Notes: a model not told the origin generated them from the letters alone. 64,000 nucleotides of DNA from Chaetoderma sp. LZ-2023a (GCA_034401795.1 CM067363.1:33274470-33338469); one strand, 5' to 3'. Positions 55,612 through 57,224 are shown, counted from the stretch's first letter. A program made the numbers and translations.

Positions 55612-56212
55612 TCATTATCATCATCATCACCAGCAACACCACCACCACCAGCCGCACCGCTACCGCCGCCACCACTGTCACCACCACGAAAAACATCACC
55701 ATCAGCGGCAGCAGCATCGCCCCTCCCCACCACCACCAGCACAACCGCCACCACCAGCACTATCATTATCACCACCGTCATCAACACCACAACCACAGCA
55801 ACAACAATCAACACAACCACCACCACCACCACCACCACCACCACCACCACCACCACCACCACCACCACCACCACCACCACCATTATCATCATCATCACCA
55901 ACACCAGTCGCACCACCACCACCATCATCATCACCATCACCACCACCTCCACCATCATCATCGTCGTCCTCGTAAATACAAGACATAAGCCATTGGCTTG
56001 TTATGGATACCAATGCACCAGAACTAACGCTGCAATGGCATAGGCTGTATACTCATATACGTAACTATCACTTAATATGTCTTGTATGTTGCACTCGATG
56101 ATGCGCATGCGTACCTTATTCCAAGTTTGAAGATGTGTATGAAGAGATACAACAAGGGAACCTGCAGGATGTTGCTTATGAGAGGGAACATCATGCTAGG
56201 ATACACAATGTT
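1568..56212 (-). CDS. SLC47A-like: MATE-family multidrug/toxin extrusion transporter, ten exons, N-terminus missing
   Basis: Minus-strand gene joined from exons 56115-56212, 50742-50839, 37063-37176, 36161-36228, 31781-31865, 30531-30642, 17465-17534, 16500-16632, 10519-10613 and 1568-1951. The lengths sum to 1257 bases (419 codons with stop), and every junction keeps phase without an internal stop. MATE proteins are polytopic membrane antiporters that export organic cations and drugs in exchange for protons or sodium. Family signatures seen include LEWWAFE, SVRVG, YIFTSD, GCGKQ and PVGISLMF, followed by a polar tail and one last membrane segment as in animal MATE1. Segment lengths match the family exon by exon. 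About 200 N-terminal residues are not found and should lie beyond 64000. The acidic residue expected in exon 7 (E389 of human MATE1) is replaced by Leu, so transport activity is uncertain. Introns run to 20 kb and are full of repeats. Confidence 0.85.
1954..4890. other. Intron sequence without recognisable gene
   Basis: First intron-side stretch upstream of the last MATE exon. It contains C runs near 2110-2121 and 2780-2794 and scattered GGTACC/TAGGTAC-like words near 2280, 3410 and 3470. Short open frames occur on both strands, but none shows a motif I know. It may be an unclassified transposon; I cannot support more. Confidence 0.5.
5204..5467 (+). pseudogene. Broken copy of the MDRHTGDT module
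   Basis: Reading from ATG 5204 gives MDRHTGDTNS, then a TGA, then a stretch with GRTAPLERQCSTG and SRSSCTCGA. The same order (MDRHTGDTNS, GRTAP, SCTCGA) is found open on the minus strand at 63552-63833. The function is unknown. The internal stop and divergence suggest a decayed copy. A hairpin element copy follows directly. Confidence 0.6.
5490..5725 (+). mobile_element. Hairpin composite element, copy C (partial)
   Basis: The AATAAA part and a damaged palindrome at 5546-5616 are present; one arm is shortened. The tail is not clear. Confidence 0.65.
5715..5990 (-). mobile_element. Hairpin composite element, copy D (reversed)
   Basis: It starts with the tail word CTAGCTAAGCCC and includes ACTATACAGGTA next to a palindrome at 5817-5900. 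Together with copy C it forms an inverted pair. Confidence 0.65.
6120..6274. repeat. Tandem repeat of ~75-85 bp, left part
   Basis: Units contain ATAATAGCTAT, TGTCTGCCTG and TTTCTGCAGAC, and CA-rich spacers. Two units lie here and two more at 6900-7035, on the other side of a LINE fragment. Confidence 0.7.
6275..6893 (+). mobile_element. 5'-truncated non-LTR retrotransposon (CR1/L2-like), 3' end
   Basis: The open part to 6809 encodes the C-terminal end of a LINE reverse transcriptase. It reads NIRKYITREAAIRLV, SRLDYCNGLL, LHWLPLEYRIRFKIL, a YGHKAF stretch and a final FKTNLKTFLFKEAF. Upstream codons before 6336 continue in frame. The polymerase core and endonuclease are absent, as expected for 5' truncation. 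The tail ends in an ATT-rich simple repeat typical of such elements. It is inserted in a tandem repeat, in a MATE intron. Confidence 0.85.
6900..7035. repeat. Tandem repeat of ~75-85 bp, right part
   Basis: Continuation of the array interrupted by the LINE fragment. Units again hold ATAATAGCTATTATAA and TTTCTGCAGACTACAT. Confidence 0.7.
7036..7215. mobile_element. Hairpin element, subfamily b
   Basis: A near-perfect palindrome at 7057-7146 has arms TTTGAAAATAATTTGACTG and AACAACTTTCAG, and is followed by GGCTTGCAG. Subfamily b copies also lie at 7985-8235 and 31890-32110. They share a CTGACTGCTAA-like word upstream of the palindrome and lack the GC-rich tail. Confidence 0.78.
7216..7779. other. 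Stretch without recognisable feature
   Basis: Short TATA repeat near 7259-7271 and short open frames without motifs. I see nothing else. Confidence 0.4.
7780..7930. repeat. Foldback repeat family 2 copy
   Basis: Arms ATTTGCAGATCAAGAGAAG and, reversed, CTTTGGTCTGCAAAT, separated by about 90 bp. This is one of the clearer inverted pairs of the family. Confidence 0.75.
7985..8235. mobile_element. Hairpin element, subfamily b
   Basis: Palindrome at 8053-8142 with arms TTTGTAAAACAGTTTGACTG and CAACAACGTTCAG; GTCTTGCAGCAG follows, as in the copy at 7.1 kb. Confidence 0.75.
8236..8689. other. Stretch without recognisable feature
   Basis: Short open frames on both strands overlap each other and carry no motif. 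I see nothing else. Confidence 0.4.
8690..9705. repeat. Tandem array of about six ~150-bp units with a GACAGACAG tract
   Basis: Each unit contains CATAACTCC, CTGAAACTCGAACTTG, a CTCATAA stretch, ACCAATTCTC and GTGCGGAAAAC. The array ends in a (GACA) tract near 9605-9650 and a GC-rich tail with CGGTTTTACCACTAGGGG. Arrays of this kind are known to me from lophotrochozoan genomes; that is recollection, not a search. Confidence 0.8.
9706..10151. other. Intron stretch with imperfect CG/CA-rich palindrome
   Basis: At 9735-9820 ACGCACACATG and CGTGCGTGCGTGC pair imperfectly. The rest shows no feature. Confidence 0.45.
10152..10241. repeat. Hairpin palindrome (family 1)
   Basis: Arms GCTGTTGAGTATTTTGAAAC and its reversed match, centre TGCTGCCTATGGCAGCA. 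Only the palindrome is obvious; flanking parts of the composite element are not clear. Confidence 0.75.
10519..10613 (-). CDS. SLC47A-like: MATE transporter exon 9
   Basis: Acceptor CATTTACAG, donor GTAAAG after an ATG codon. It encodes YWWGLILGLSVGW and NRTDWDKE, the twelfth helix and the conserved [RL]-x-W after it. If the donor is not used, seven more codons and a TAG at 10495 end the protein, giving a short form without the last helix. I favour splicing to 1951. Confidence 0.85.
10650..11035 (+). mobile_element. Hairpin composite element, copy E
   Basis: Full order: TGACGTCATA-type motifs, TTTAATAAACACG, palindrome 10817-10904, TTACCTGTATAA, and a tail with GTGGGTGGAGC. It lies close to the acceptor of MATE exon 9. 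Confidence 0.78.
11036..11384. other. AT-rich stretch with ATTCGAATATT repeats
   Basis: ATTCGAATATTCGAATATT lies near 11112-11130; no coding signal is seen. Confidence 0.45.
11385..11715 (+). mobile_element. Hairpin composite element, copy F
   Basis: The palindrome at 11530-11624 is near perfect, with centre TGCTGCCTTAGGCAGCA. The copy is very similar over its whole length to the reversed copy H at 36305-36715, 25 kb away. Confidence 0.82.
11773..12298. mobile_element. Foldback element of 526 bp flanked by TTAA
   Basis: Two arms of roughly 240 bp face each other around ~50 bp. The ends read AGTTCTCGTGTCCCATTA on the left and, reversed, AACTCTTGTGTCCCATTA on the right. TTAA flanks both ends (11769-11772 and 12299-12302), a target duplication used by piggyBac and Kolobok superfamilies. 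Inner words such as CTACCCAGCATGC and TAATCGTTGTAACTATTGGAC occur in both arms. No transposase is seen, so it is non-autonomous. Confidence 0.8.
12870..15330 (+). pseudogene. Decayed multicopy ORF with FEN/PIN-like nuclease motifs
   Basis: Segments in changing frames belong to an ORF family I know as multicopy in invertebrates and fish without assigned function. In order: a helical part (12906-13193); ALETTYNKSLKVTGGIIGLT (near 13280-13340); LIIDGHAII (near 14010); HEEADTRVILHA (near 14418-14455); IGCDTVSEFYGLGKRTAF (near 14683-14736); a Cys-rich end with STKCTF and CTRACICE (to 15200). The EADT and GCD...GLGKRTA motifs resemble the acidic sites and helix-two-turn-helix of FEN1/XPG nucleases. 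The family SDTD motif reads SQGIG here. Many stops and frameshifts show it is dead. It lies antisense in a MATE intron. Confidence 0.7.
15331..16255. other. Intron stretch with G-rich tract
   Basis: Near 16081-16123 a run of GGGGAGGGG-type repeats ends in 12 or more G. A 74-codon open frame at 15487-15711 has no motif I know. Nothing else is seen. Confidence 0.5.
16270..16490. repeat. Mixed trinucleotide microsatellite (GTT/GTC/GTG)
   Basis: Blocks of TTG, TCG, CTG, GTT and GGT repeats ~220 bp long. It ends about ten bases from the donor of MATE exon 8 and so forms the start of that intron on the minus strand as CAA/GAC/CAC repeats. Long low-complexity open frames here are not genes. Confidence 0.9.
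16500..16632 (-). CDS. SLC47A-like: MATE transporter exon 8 (GCGKQ / PVGISLMF)
   Basis: Acceptor CGTCCGCAG, donor GTAACG. Codons give WICAGVIIGCGKQGIGAF, then YFIVAMPVGISLMF and LKSYG, one of the most typical MATE stretches and the expected length. Its first ~30 bases plus the acceptor are repeated seven more times upstream (16633-17020). A 200-bp trinucleotide tract begins about ten bases after the donor. Only this acceptor copy leaves the frame open through the exon. Confidence 0.9.
16633..17020 (-). repeat. Seven extra 50-bp copies of the exon 8 acceptor and exon start
   Basis: On the minus strand each unit reads TTTGTCCGCAG followed by TGGATCTGTGCTGGTGTG and a GTT-GGG-TGT end. This is the acceptor and first ~30 bases of MATE exon 8 (16632). 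Units near 16710, 16760, 16810 and 16860 are almost identical; the outer ones are diverged. The 50-bp period is not a multiple of three, and reading on from an upstream copy runs into stops, so they act at best as decoy sites. Confidence 0.85.
17021..17240. repeat. (GTGA)n microsatellite with GAGA and GGGT blocks
   Basis: Tetranucleotide tract; on the minus strand it is a CTCA-rich pyrimidine stretch immediately upstream of the decoy acceptor array. Serine/threonine/leucine-rich open frames across it are artefacts of the repeat. Confidence 0.92.
17465..17534 (-). CDS. SLC47A-like: MATE transporter exon 7
   Basis: A good pyrimidine tract ending TTTCTTTGTAG leads into codons for PEVIDLTTRQIPLL and a short hydrophobic end; the donor is GTGACT. 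The length (23 full codons) fits the family segment. The residue aligned with E389 of human MATE1 reads as Leu in the stretch LFVLVLNMK, a loss of a residue reported as important. Sequence match is weaker than in the other exons, but phases on both sides fit. Confidence 0.75.
17620..17815. repeat. Foldback repeat family 2 copy
   Basis: Arms TTTGCAGACCAAGACAAGA and, reversed, TCTTCTCCTTGTCTGCGAA; the flank TTAACCCTTTAACAC is also shared with other copies. Confidence 0.75.
17930..17990. repeat. Two units of the 21-bp tail repeat
   Basis: TTCTAGCTAAGCTCCGCCCA and a second related unit; this is an isolated tail of the hairpin composite element. Confidence 0.7.
18000..18715. other. Stretch without recognisable gene
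   Basis: Short open frames only, such as 18002-18229 on the minus strand, with no motif I know. Nothing else is seen. Confidence 0.4.
18720..18806. repeat. (ATA)n microsatellite
   Basis: AAT/ATA trinucleotide run. It is followed by ATGAAATAAAACTTGAAACTTGAAAC-like sequence near 18888-18917 that looks like a non-LTR retrotransposon 3' tail; the body of that element is not identified. Confidence 0.85.
19247..20324 (+). pseudogene. LINE ORF1 protein remnant (coiled coil and RNA-binding part)
   Basis: Two overlapping frames, 19247-19783 and 19761-20321, join across a frameshift near 19770. The first encodes a polar N-terminal part with a basic KRKASP patch and ends in the helical heptad-like stretch LERRDAKIAALEKKIE. 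The second continues the coiled coil (LENKVQEYDRTL, LTTLEESYKK) and then NLEQYSRLGSLRISGL, the typical entry to the RRM-like domain of CR1/L2 ORF1 proteins. Such proteins bind LINE RNA. It is plausibly ORF1 of the same element as the ORF2 at 22.7 kb, though 2.3 kb of other repeats lie between. Confidence 0.75.
20540..21480. repeat. Tandem duplication of ~205-bp units
   Basis: Units at about 20680-20878 and 20879-21087 share GACGGTCTGGCAACAGTACG, GGCGGGCGTTT, TCTCTCTTTCGCCC and CACACGTTGACGTCGCTGAT. Partial further copies follow at 21088 and 21320, each preceded by CCTGCATATATT. The array separates LINE ORF1 from ORF2. Confidence 0.75.
21481..22090. other. Stretch without recognisable feature
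   Basis: Between the tandem array and two small inverted-repeat elements. No coding signal recognised. Confidence 0.4.
22093..22235. mobile_element. Small inverted-repeat element starting GGTGGCGC
   Basis: Ends GGTGGCGCTCGCATTGGAG and, reversed, GGTGGCGCGTACACTGGAG form ~28-bp terminal inverted repeats around a GC-rich centre. Size 143 bp. No clear target duplication is seen. Confidence 0.6.
22304..22454. mobile_element. GC-rich near-perfect palindrome of ~150 bp
   Basis: Arms of about 70 bp meet at GGCTGGTTAG / CTAACCAGTCC near 22377. Outer parts share TGCAAC, GTCCGGGTCTGC versus GTCCGAGTCCGC, and GGGCCAGCCC versus GAGCCAGCCC. Likely a foldback MITE inserted between LINE ORFs. Confidence 0.7.
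22658..25873 (+). pseudogene. CR1/L2-type LINE ORF2 remnant with 2A-like peptide, endonuclease and reverse transcriptase
   Basis: From ATG 22658: a hydrophobic leader ends in GDVESNPGP (2A motif, Asp at residue 75). An APE-type endonuclease follows, with VHINVDGL, ITESHL, TIYRPPNS and IIGDLNDD. Reverse transcriptase motifs come next: KATGPDNL, YRPISLLS, DISKAFDRVWH, GVPQGSVLGPLL and FADD near 24880. A C-terminal part carries FARPLLEYASPVW and WNALPDPVR, and a Cys/His end (CGSPSESPDHYIFHC). 2A motifs are known in APE-type LINEs, where they drive ribosome skipping. Breaks are visible: frameshifts near 23500, 23540, 23875 and 24470, a TAG at 24968 and a TGA at 25562. The copy cannot encode a working protein. 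Confidence 0.88.
25874..26535 (+). mobile_element. Probable LINE 3' untranslated part and tail
   Basis: It follows ORF2 directly and has no coding signal. It ends with an inverted word pair (AAGTGGGAA ... TTCCCACTTT) and AAAAATAAAATTTG. The end is placed by inference. Confidence 0.5.
26570..26915. repeat. Pyrimidine-rich (CT/CCCT/CATC) low-complexity block
   Basis: Imperfect CTCC, CATC and CT repeats plus an 11-C run near 26728-26738. Pro/Ser-rich and Arg/Glu-rich open frames here are artefacts. Confidence 0.9.
26997..27016. repeat. Poly-G tract
   Basis: About 20 G in a row between AATG and AGATC. Confidence 0.9.
27694..28990 (-). mobile_element. Merlin-superfamily DNA transposon (1297 bp)
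   Basis: Terminal inverted repeats of ~118 bp (27694-27811 and 28872-28990) share AATGCACTTTAGTGGGCGC, CTCGCGAGATTTTA and GTTGCTACGGAAGATGACG. Both ends start with GGG. The target duplication is AAAATTC at 27687-27693 and 28991-28997 (7 bp, 8 with one mismatch), in line with the 8-9 bp usual for Merlin. The uninterrupted site is seen in copy 2 of the host repeat near 29980. An ATT microsatellite (27819-27875) and a transposase ORF lie inside. Confidence 0.88.
27974..28654 (-). pseudogene. Merlin transposase (IS1595/ISXO2-like DDE), C-terminus cut off
   Basis: 226 codons from ATG 28654. The N-terminal part carries a zinc ribbon (CKYC ... CVNKTC, about residues 30-60). The DDE domain shows EIDESKFGKRR with the first Asp and TIISDCWKAYSSL with the second, then HQTVNHS near the end. 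The frame then meets a TGA before the family T-H-T-Q-x-I-E motif, so the third catalytic acid and the end are missing. The family moves by cut and paste. This copy should be inactive unless an unseen splice bypasses the stop; AGGTATGT lies about 50 bases past the stop. Confidence 0.85.
29361..29517. other. Short spacer between the two duplicated segments
   Basis: It contains AGCGAACGCAGTGAGCG, which pairs with TGCGTTCGCT at the end of copy 1 to form a small hairpin. No other feature is seen. Confidence 0.5.
29518..30250. repeat. Duplicated ~0.8-kb segment, copy 2 (empty Merlin site)
   Basis: It matches copy 1 with the transposon absent: the sequence runs GATCTAAAAATTCTAGCGG without a break. 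It holds the open minus-strand frame described separately. Confidence 0.85.
29920..30162 (-). CDS. Unrecognised 80-codon open frame, possible last exon
   Basis: The frame encodes FTGAYTIKQCHQFNDVIKF, RGAPRYLGKYKQ and EFLDRVYP, ending ISYKKRELIHVCE. I do not recognise the family. The same stop codon and reading are found in copy 1 (27640-27693 and ~28990-29130), but there the frame is broken by a stop, a deletion and Merlin. Among 23 shared codons at the end, three of four base changes alter the residue, so selection is not evident. It may equally be part of a noncoding repeat. Confidence 0.35.
   Translation of the reverse strand: MISGSIIVSFTGAYTIKQCHQFNDVIKFVPTYRGAPRYLGKYKQVYSNYDVIRKCRPLEFLDRVYPAISYKKRELIHVCE
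30531..30642 (-). CDS. SLC47A-like: MATE transporter exon 6
   Basis: Acceptor GGGGCATTACAG, donor GTAAGC. It encodes a long membrane helix and then LRDVLPYIFTSD, matching the MATE stretch around K-D-x-x-x-Y-I-F-T. It seems about four residues longer than human MATE1 in the helix. It leaves two bases (CC) that exon 7 turns into Pro. Confidence 0.85.
30671..30700. repeat. (ATC)n microsatellite
   Basis: Short ATC run just upstream, on the minus strand, of the acceptor of MATE exon 6. Confidence 0.85.
30780..31615. repeat. 21-bp satellite array 1 (TAGCTAGAAATGGGCGGGGCA type)
   Basis: About 40 units of 21 bp with the core GCTAGAAATGGGCGGGGCA. The same core ends the hairpin composite element. Open frames of Pro/Phe/Leu/Ala or Arg/Asn/Gly repeats arise because 21 is a multiple of three. 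Confidence 0.9.
31781..31865 (-). CDS. SLC47A-like: MATE transporter exon 5 (SVRVG motif), donor uncertain
   Basis: The acceptor is GAATAG. The exon encodes ALSVRVGQHLGG, the family S-V-R-V-G-x-x-L-G motif. With the end at 31781 (donor GTCGTT) the segment has exactly the family length, but that donor is weak. A stronger donor, GTAATG, would end the exon at 31757 and insert eight residues in the same phase. Both keep the frame into exon 6. RNA evidence is needed to choose. Confidence 0.72.
31890..32110. mobile_element. Hairpin element, subfamily b
   Basis: Palindrome at about 31950-32040 with arms AATATTTTGAAAACTATTTG and CAACAACGTTCAG; the flank GGCTTGCTGCAGCA follows. Confidence 0.75.
32150..32265. 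repeat. Foldback repeat family 2 copy (degraded)
   Basis: GATTTGCAGGCCATTAGAAGAC and GAATTTACCATTGCAATGA match one arm of the family; the second arm is weak. Confidence 0.55.
32285..32775. repeat. ~52-bp minisatellite, left block
   Basis: About nine units of AGTATAAATAGTGTATATAA, then TAATTATGATAATG, then TAAGTGAGGTTGTGTTTC. A second block of the same unit lies at 35205-35545. Confidence 0.88.
32776..33660 (+). pseudogene. Ty3/Gypsy integrase C-terminal remnant
   Basis: Frames in this stretch show HLPFLAAA, LMLGREVLQPIDIMLG and SQRRQKRTFD, followed by a GDVVYL-type stretch, the usual end of a Gypsy integrase after the catalytic core. An acidic tail with LEDEFLMDAEDLEE-like composition and a GRRGRRPPIRLYDYE end follow at 33338-33690. 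A TGA and later stops and frame changes break it; protease, reverse transcriptase and the integrase core are missing. It sits between two blocks of one minisatellite. Confidence 0.75.
33661..35204. other. Flank of the Gypsy remnant, no LTR recognised
   Basis: It contains a TA repeat near 34047-34067 and, at 34537-34627, a second copy of 33047-33133 (ATGAAACGGCC ... TGACCTGAGG). No long terminal repeat or polypurine tract could be identified by eye. Confidence 0.5.
35205..35545. repeat. ~52-bp minisatellite, right block
   Basis: Six to seven units of the same repeat as 32285-32775, in the same direction. It ends with AGTATAAATTAAATC. Confidence 0.88.
35580..36010 (+). mobile_element. Hairpin composite element, copy G, with expanded tail
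   Basis: TGACGTCATA motifs, a degraded palindrome near 35745-35815, and a tail at 35898-36005 with about five 21-bp units (GGCGGAGCGTAACTAGATAT, GGGCGGAGCTTAGCTACAAA and so on) instead of two. It is intermediate between the normal element and the satellite arrays. Confidence 0.72.
36161..36228 (-). CDS. SLC47A-like: MATE transporter exon 4
   Basis: Acceptor TTACTTATGACAG, donor GTAAGT. The exon gives GILGAVDLVAVGIM and ends with SLWPLFGS, 22 full codons as expected for this helix. The Asp of AVDLVA takes the place of the family glutamate (E300 in human MATE1), a conservative change. The phase joins exon 3 (completing Gly) and exon 5 (phase 0). Confidence 0.82.
36305..36715 (-). mobile_element. 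Hairpin composite element, copy H
   Basis: Reversed order: tail with GCCCCGCCCATCTCTAGCTA, GATCGATCTCTGAACACC, ACAGGTAAGCTG, palindrome 36452-36544, TATTAAATAAC, then TGACGTCATCA. It closely matches copy F. Confidence 0.82.
36716..37062. repeat. Intron 3 start: CA/CG-rich simple repeat
   Basis: CACGCACGCAAGCACACACG-type tract at 36945-37055 directly after the donor of MATE exon 3. The rest of this stretch shows no feature. Confidence 0.75.
37063..37176 (-). CDS. SLC47A-like: MATE transporter exon 3 (conserved LEWWAFE helix)
   Basis: Acceptor GTTATTCCAG, donor GTATGT. It encodes WRREALLDWG, then ILMTCLEWWAFELG. The two glutamates of LEWWAFE correspond to E273 and E278 of human MATE1, which the literature reports as needed for transport; both are kept. 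A GT/GC-rich simple repeat (on the minus strand) starts just after the donor. Confidence 0.9.
37195..37530 (-). mobile_element. Hairpin composite element, copy I, palindrome collapsed
   Basis: Tail CCCCGCCCATCTCTATCTAA, then CATCCAGGTAAATTG; the palindrome (37315-37371) lost most of one arm. TGACGTCA motifs follow. It lies between MATE exon 3 and satellite array 2. Confidence 0.78.
37610..39100. repeat. 21-bp satellite array 2 (ACCCGCACATTTCTAGCTAAT type)
   Basis: About 70 units; the reversed core GCTAGAAATGTGCGGGTAT differs from array 1 at few positions. Some units carry AACAAAGTCC in place of AGCTAATACC, giving a higher-order pattern. Open frames on both strands (Thr-Arg-Thr-Phe-Leu-Ala-Asn) are repeat artefacts. 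Confidence 0.92.
39178..39223. repeat. Half palindrome of the hairpin element
   Basis: GCTGTTTAAATGTTTTGAAA and TAATTTAACT only; the other arm is absent. It follows the satellite array directly. Confidence 0.6.
39224..40958. other. AT-rich intron stretch with two G-rich tracts
   Basis: G-rich tracts at about 39915-39962 and 40195-40250, each with more than ten G in a row. AT-rich DNA otherwise; a near repeat of CTTCCCAGTATGTA with TTGCTTGCTGGTAGAGATGG lies at 39590-39665. No gene signal. Confidence 0.55.
40960..41560. repeat. Foldback repeat family 2, two or three degraded copies
   Basis: GTCGATTTGCAGGCCAACA, GAATGACCATTTGCTGGCC and TGTCCATTTGCGGACCAAGA mark arms of the family. A third of this stretch has no clear match. 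Confidence 0.55.
41561..43260. other. Intron stretch with one degraded hairpin copy
   Basis: A degraded palindrome near 42390-42485 ends CAAACTATTCAACAGC. C/A-rich low complexity occurs at 42785-42850. No gene signal found. Confidence 0.5.
43268..43903. repeat. (ACT)n block with higher-order pattern
   Basis: ACT repeats interrupted by GCT runs, AAT and CCA triplets in the same order about four times, period roughly 120-130 bp. All six frames stay open for long stretches as an artefact. Confidence 0.95.
44231..45698. repeat. Tandem array of ~165-bp units with CTGTC tract and inverted ends
   Basis: About eight units with GCATCTCCTCCTTAGTTTC, CAGATTTCAACCAAAT and GGCTAGAAG. The left edge carries a (CTGT/CCGT) tract. 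The ends GCTCACCCGG (44231) and CCAGGTGAGC (45689) are inverted copies of each other, which suggests a unit that moves as a whole. Similar arrays are familiar to me from lophotrochozoan genomes. Confidence 0.82.
45699..46980. repeat. AT-rich degraded tandem repeat
   Basis: At about 46040, 46235 and 46530 the text CTGAAATCTGTGAATTT, AAGCAAATGTTTACCCAGAAA and GTTAATATGCATAT recurs. Words such as AGGAAACATGAACATTTT also recur up to 46880. No coding signal. Confidence 0.6.
46981..48830. repeat. Cluster of degraded foldback family 2 and hairpin copies
   Basis: Family 2 arms at 47035-47170, 47420-47650 (both arms visible) and 47780-47900. Hairpin-like words (CCAGTCAAACTAGCTCCAAA) at 48125-48225 and 48530-48565. 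No gene signal. Confidence 0.55.
48840..49430 (+). promoter_or_regulatory. Possible promoter and 5' exon region
   Basis: CpG-richer DNA with CATTGGCTGAG (reverse CCAAT box) at 48903 and ACGCGCGGGC near 48935. A donor-like GAGGTAAAT at 48966 and an acceptor TATATTTTTCAG ending at 49283 would frame a 315-bp intron. Right after it ATG 49285 opens 31 codons (MESVILPGVYYVNESYGH ...) to a TAG at 49378. I do not recognise the product, and the whole call is an inference from composition and splice-like words. Confidence 0.25.
49431..49800. repeat. Foldback family 2 fragment and TA repeat
   Basis: (TA)n at 49561-49575 and a degraded family 2 arm near 49600-49690. Nothing else is seen. Confidence 0.5.
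49808..50545. repeat. 18-bp minisatellite (GGCTACACCATTCTGAGG)
   Basis: About 40 units of 18 bp, with variants GATCTACACC, GGTTGCACC and CATCATTCTG. It lies ~200 bp inside the intron that follows MATE exon 2. Open frames (His-His-Ser-Glu-Gly-Leu) are repeat artefacts. Confidence 0.92.
50742..50839 (-). CDS. SLC47A-like: MATE transporter exon 2
   Basis: Acceptor TTCACAG, donor GTAAGT. It encodes GAALAQHIAYLSLAV, a membrane helix, and ends TWN plus one base; the next exon completes Gly and continues with Trp. The family has GSALA at the start and TWGGW at this junction, so both exon content and phase agree. An 18-bp minisatellite lies about 200 bp into the following intron. Confidence 0.85.
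50878..51745. repeat. Degraded hairpin element and 21-bp satellite array 3
   Basis: A degraded composite element (AGTCAAATTAGTATCAAAG, GCGTACCTGTC, 50878-50995) leads directly into about 35 units of GCATAGCTAGAAATGGGTCG type. The order hairpin, middle part, 21-bp tail is that of the normal element, but the tail is expanded. Confidence 0.88.
51746..52090. other. Stretch without recognisable feature
   Basis: No coding signal or repeat recognised. Confidence 0.4.
52091..52345. repeat. (CAC/CAT/CAG)n microsatellite
   Basis: Mixed trinucleotides followed by a GGTGGGTGGATGG tract. A closely similar block is at 55345-55560 (both share ATCACCACCGTCATCAGCACC). Confidence 0.92.
52346..53234. other. 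Stretch without recognisable feature
   Basis: Short open frames on both strands, no motif known to me. It may belong to the 5' part of the next element. Confidence 0.4.
53235..54685 (+). pseudogene. Retroelement remnant with SGNH/GDSL hydrolase domain
   Basis: Three frames follow each other: a helical part (53235-53561), a Pro/Ser/Thr-rich linker (53476-54084) and an open 173-codon SGNH hydrolase-like domain (54164-54685). The last has KILLIGSSNLARI (block I with the nucleophile Ser), YPGAKIN, ILSIGIND (G-x-N-D block) and DNIHWTE (D-x-x-H block), so all expected catalytic positions are present. Such esterase domains occur in ORFs of some retroelements. The product may act in RNA/membrane interactions, but its role is not settled. 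Frame changes between the parts indicate decay or missed introns. Confidence 0.65.
54700..55239 (+). pseudogene. Penelope-like element remnant, core reverse transcriptase missing
   Basis: Pieces known from Penelope-like elements: FEAERSLLNLGLTYVPTPR (head of the polyprotein), then, after a TAG near 54885, RESFWIKQLKTKWPRGIN (end of a GIY-YIG type domain), IIPFSLTYNRKDVEI and RPVIAFRKNSNLRDILVKSK. The reverse transcriptase core between head and end is absent. In the elements I know, the S-L-T-Y-N/N-L-R-D stretch lies before the GIY-YIG end; here it follows it. The remnant continues from the SGNH part and may be one element. Confidence 0.55.
55345..55975. repeat. (CAC/CAT)n microsatellite block
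   Basis: About 630 bp of mixed CAC, CAT, CAG and CAA triplets with internal duplications (ATTATCACCACCGTCATC at 55363 and 55763). Open frames of Val/Met/Gly/Asp are artefacts. Confidence 0.93.
56115..56212 (-). CDS. SLC47A-like: MATE transporter, first exon seen (exon 1 here)
   Basis: The acceptor TTTCTTTGCAG is followed by codons for NIVYPSMMFPLISN and, near the end, FKLGI; the donor is GTACGC. The exon starts in phase 0 and leaves two bases of a codon that the 50.8-kb exon completes as Ser. The hydrophobic stretch matches the MATE helix read as G-I-V-x-P followed by N-I-L in the family. The preceding N-terminal exons were not found up to 64000. Confidence 0.85.
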
Positions 56213-56264
56213 CTGCAAAGAAAATTATGAAGCATTAACACCTTTTGCCTCAATTTAACCCGTT

Positions 56265-56610
56265 ACTGGCCACGCCGGCCAAAATCAATCTCTGTAGTGA
56301 TCGTGAGAAATATCAACATTCCAGGCGAACAGACAATTATCTTTGTAAATTCAAAATTTACTTTAAAAATAGTCTTCTCTTGGCCTTCAAATGGACATTC
56401 ACTGTGTAAGGATTTCAATTTTCTTGACAGGTCTGGACCATTAACCATTTCATGATGAAGCCGGTTAAAACCGGACTCAGCAGTGGTGTTAAGGAATATC
56501 CACTTGCATCCCAATAGAAGACTTTTTTTGGCAACGGGGCCAGTCCTTTCAGGGTAAATCTACAAAACATAGTCATCGTTTAGCGAAAGAACATTCAATA
56601 AGCAGATAAT
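56265..56610. repeat. Foldback repeat family 2, one clear and one degraded copy
   Basis: Reversed arm AATAGTCTTCTCTTGGCC with CAAATGGACATTCACTG at 56378-56405; a second degraded copy follows from 56455. Confidence 0.7.
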
Positions 56611-56649
56611 TGTATTTTCTTTAGCCAGTTACTAGCTATAATTCACCAT

Positions 56650-57030
56650 TCCAGAGTATCCATCGATCATCTGACGTCATAGCGTGTAAGAACACGTCAT
56701 CATCATTACGTTATAAATGAATCTATTTGGCCCGTCTTTAACTCTTAATAGTCCAACACGTTGTACAAAGTGTATGTCTCTCCTATTTAATAAACATTCT
56801 GTTGAATATTTTGAAACTAATTTGACTGGACGCTGTTGTTGTCATAGGCAGCAACAACGCCCAGTCAAATTAGTTTCAAAATATTCAACAGCTTACCTGT
56901 ATAGTTTTCTGGAAATTGATAGGCAGGAAGCTCAGAGCTCGATCGATCCCAACAGGAGTCAGGTGTGGGTGTAGCTTAGATAGAGATTGGGGGTGCTGGG
57001 GGGAGGCATAGCTAAAAATAGAAAGGTCCA
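56650..57030 (+). mobile_element. Hairpin composite element, copy J
   Basis: Full order with TGACGTCATAG, TTTAATAAACATTC, a near-perfect palindrome at 56799-56893, TTACCTGTATAG, and a tail with GTGTGGGTGTAGC. Confidence 0.82.
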
Positions 57031-57224
57031 TTAGCATTTTGAGTCCCTTGGTGGCGCACGAGGGGTTACGATGCGTGTTGTCAGGACCGCGTAGCGTTCT
57101 GCCCTATGCATCAGGAAACATCCAAATTTCACAATGTATTCCATGAGAATCCAATAGATCTATAGTATTGCCACTGTATTGTAAAGTAAAACAGAGTACA
57201 GACAATAGATAAATCCAGTCTATC
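57031..57224. other. Short spacer
   Basis: The word ATTGTAAAGTAAAAC occurs here (57178) and again at 57579, so the following copy K may share a longer repeat with its neighbour. Confidence 0.45.

Noticed and set aside
52068..56013. Val/Met/Gly/Asp-rich and His-rich frames around 52.1-52.3 and 55.3-56.0 kb
   Set aside because: CAC/CAT microsatellites; the SGNH and Penelope-like parts lie between them.
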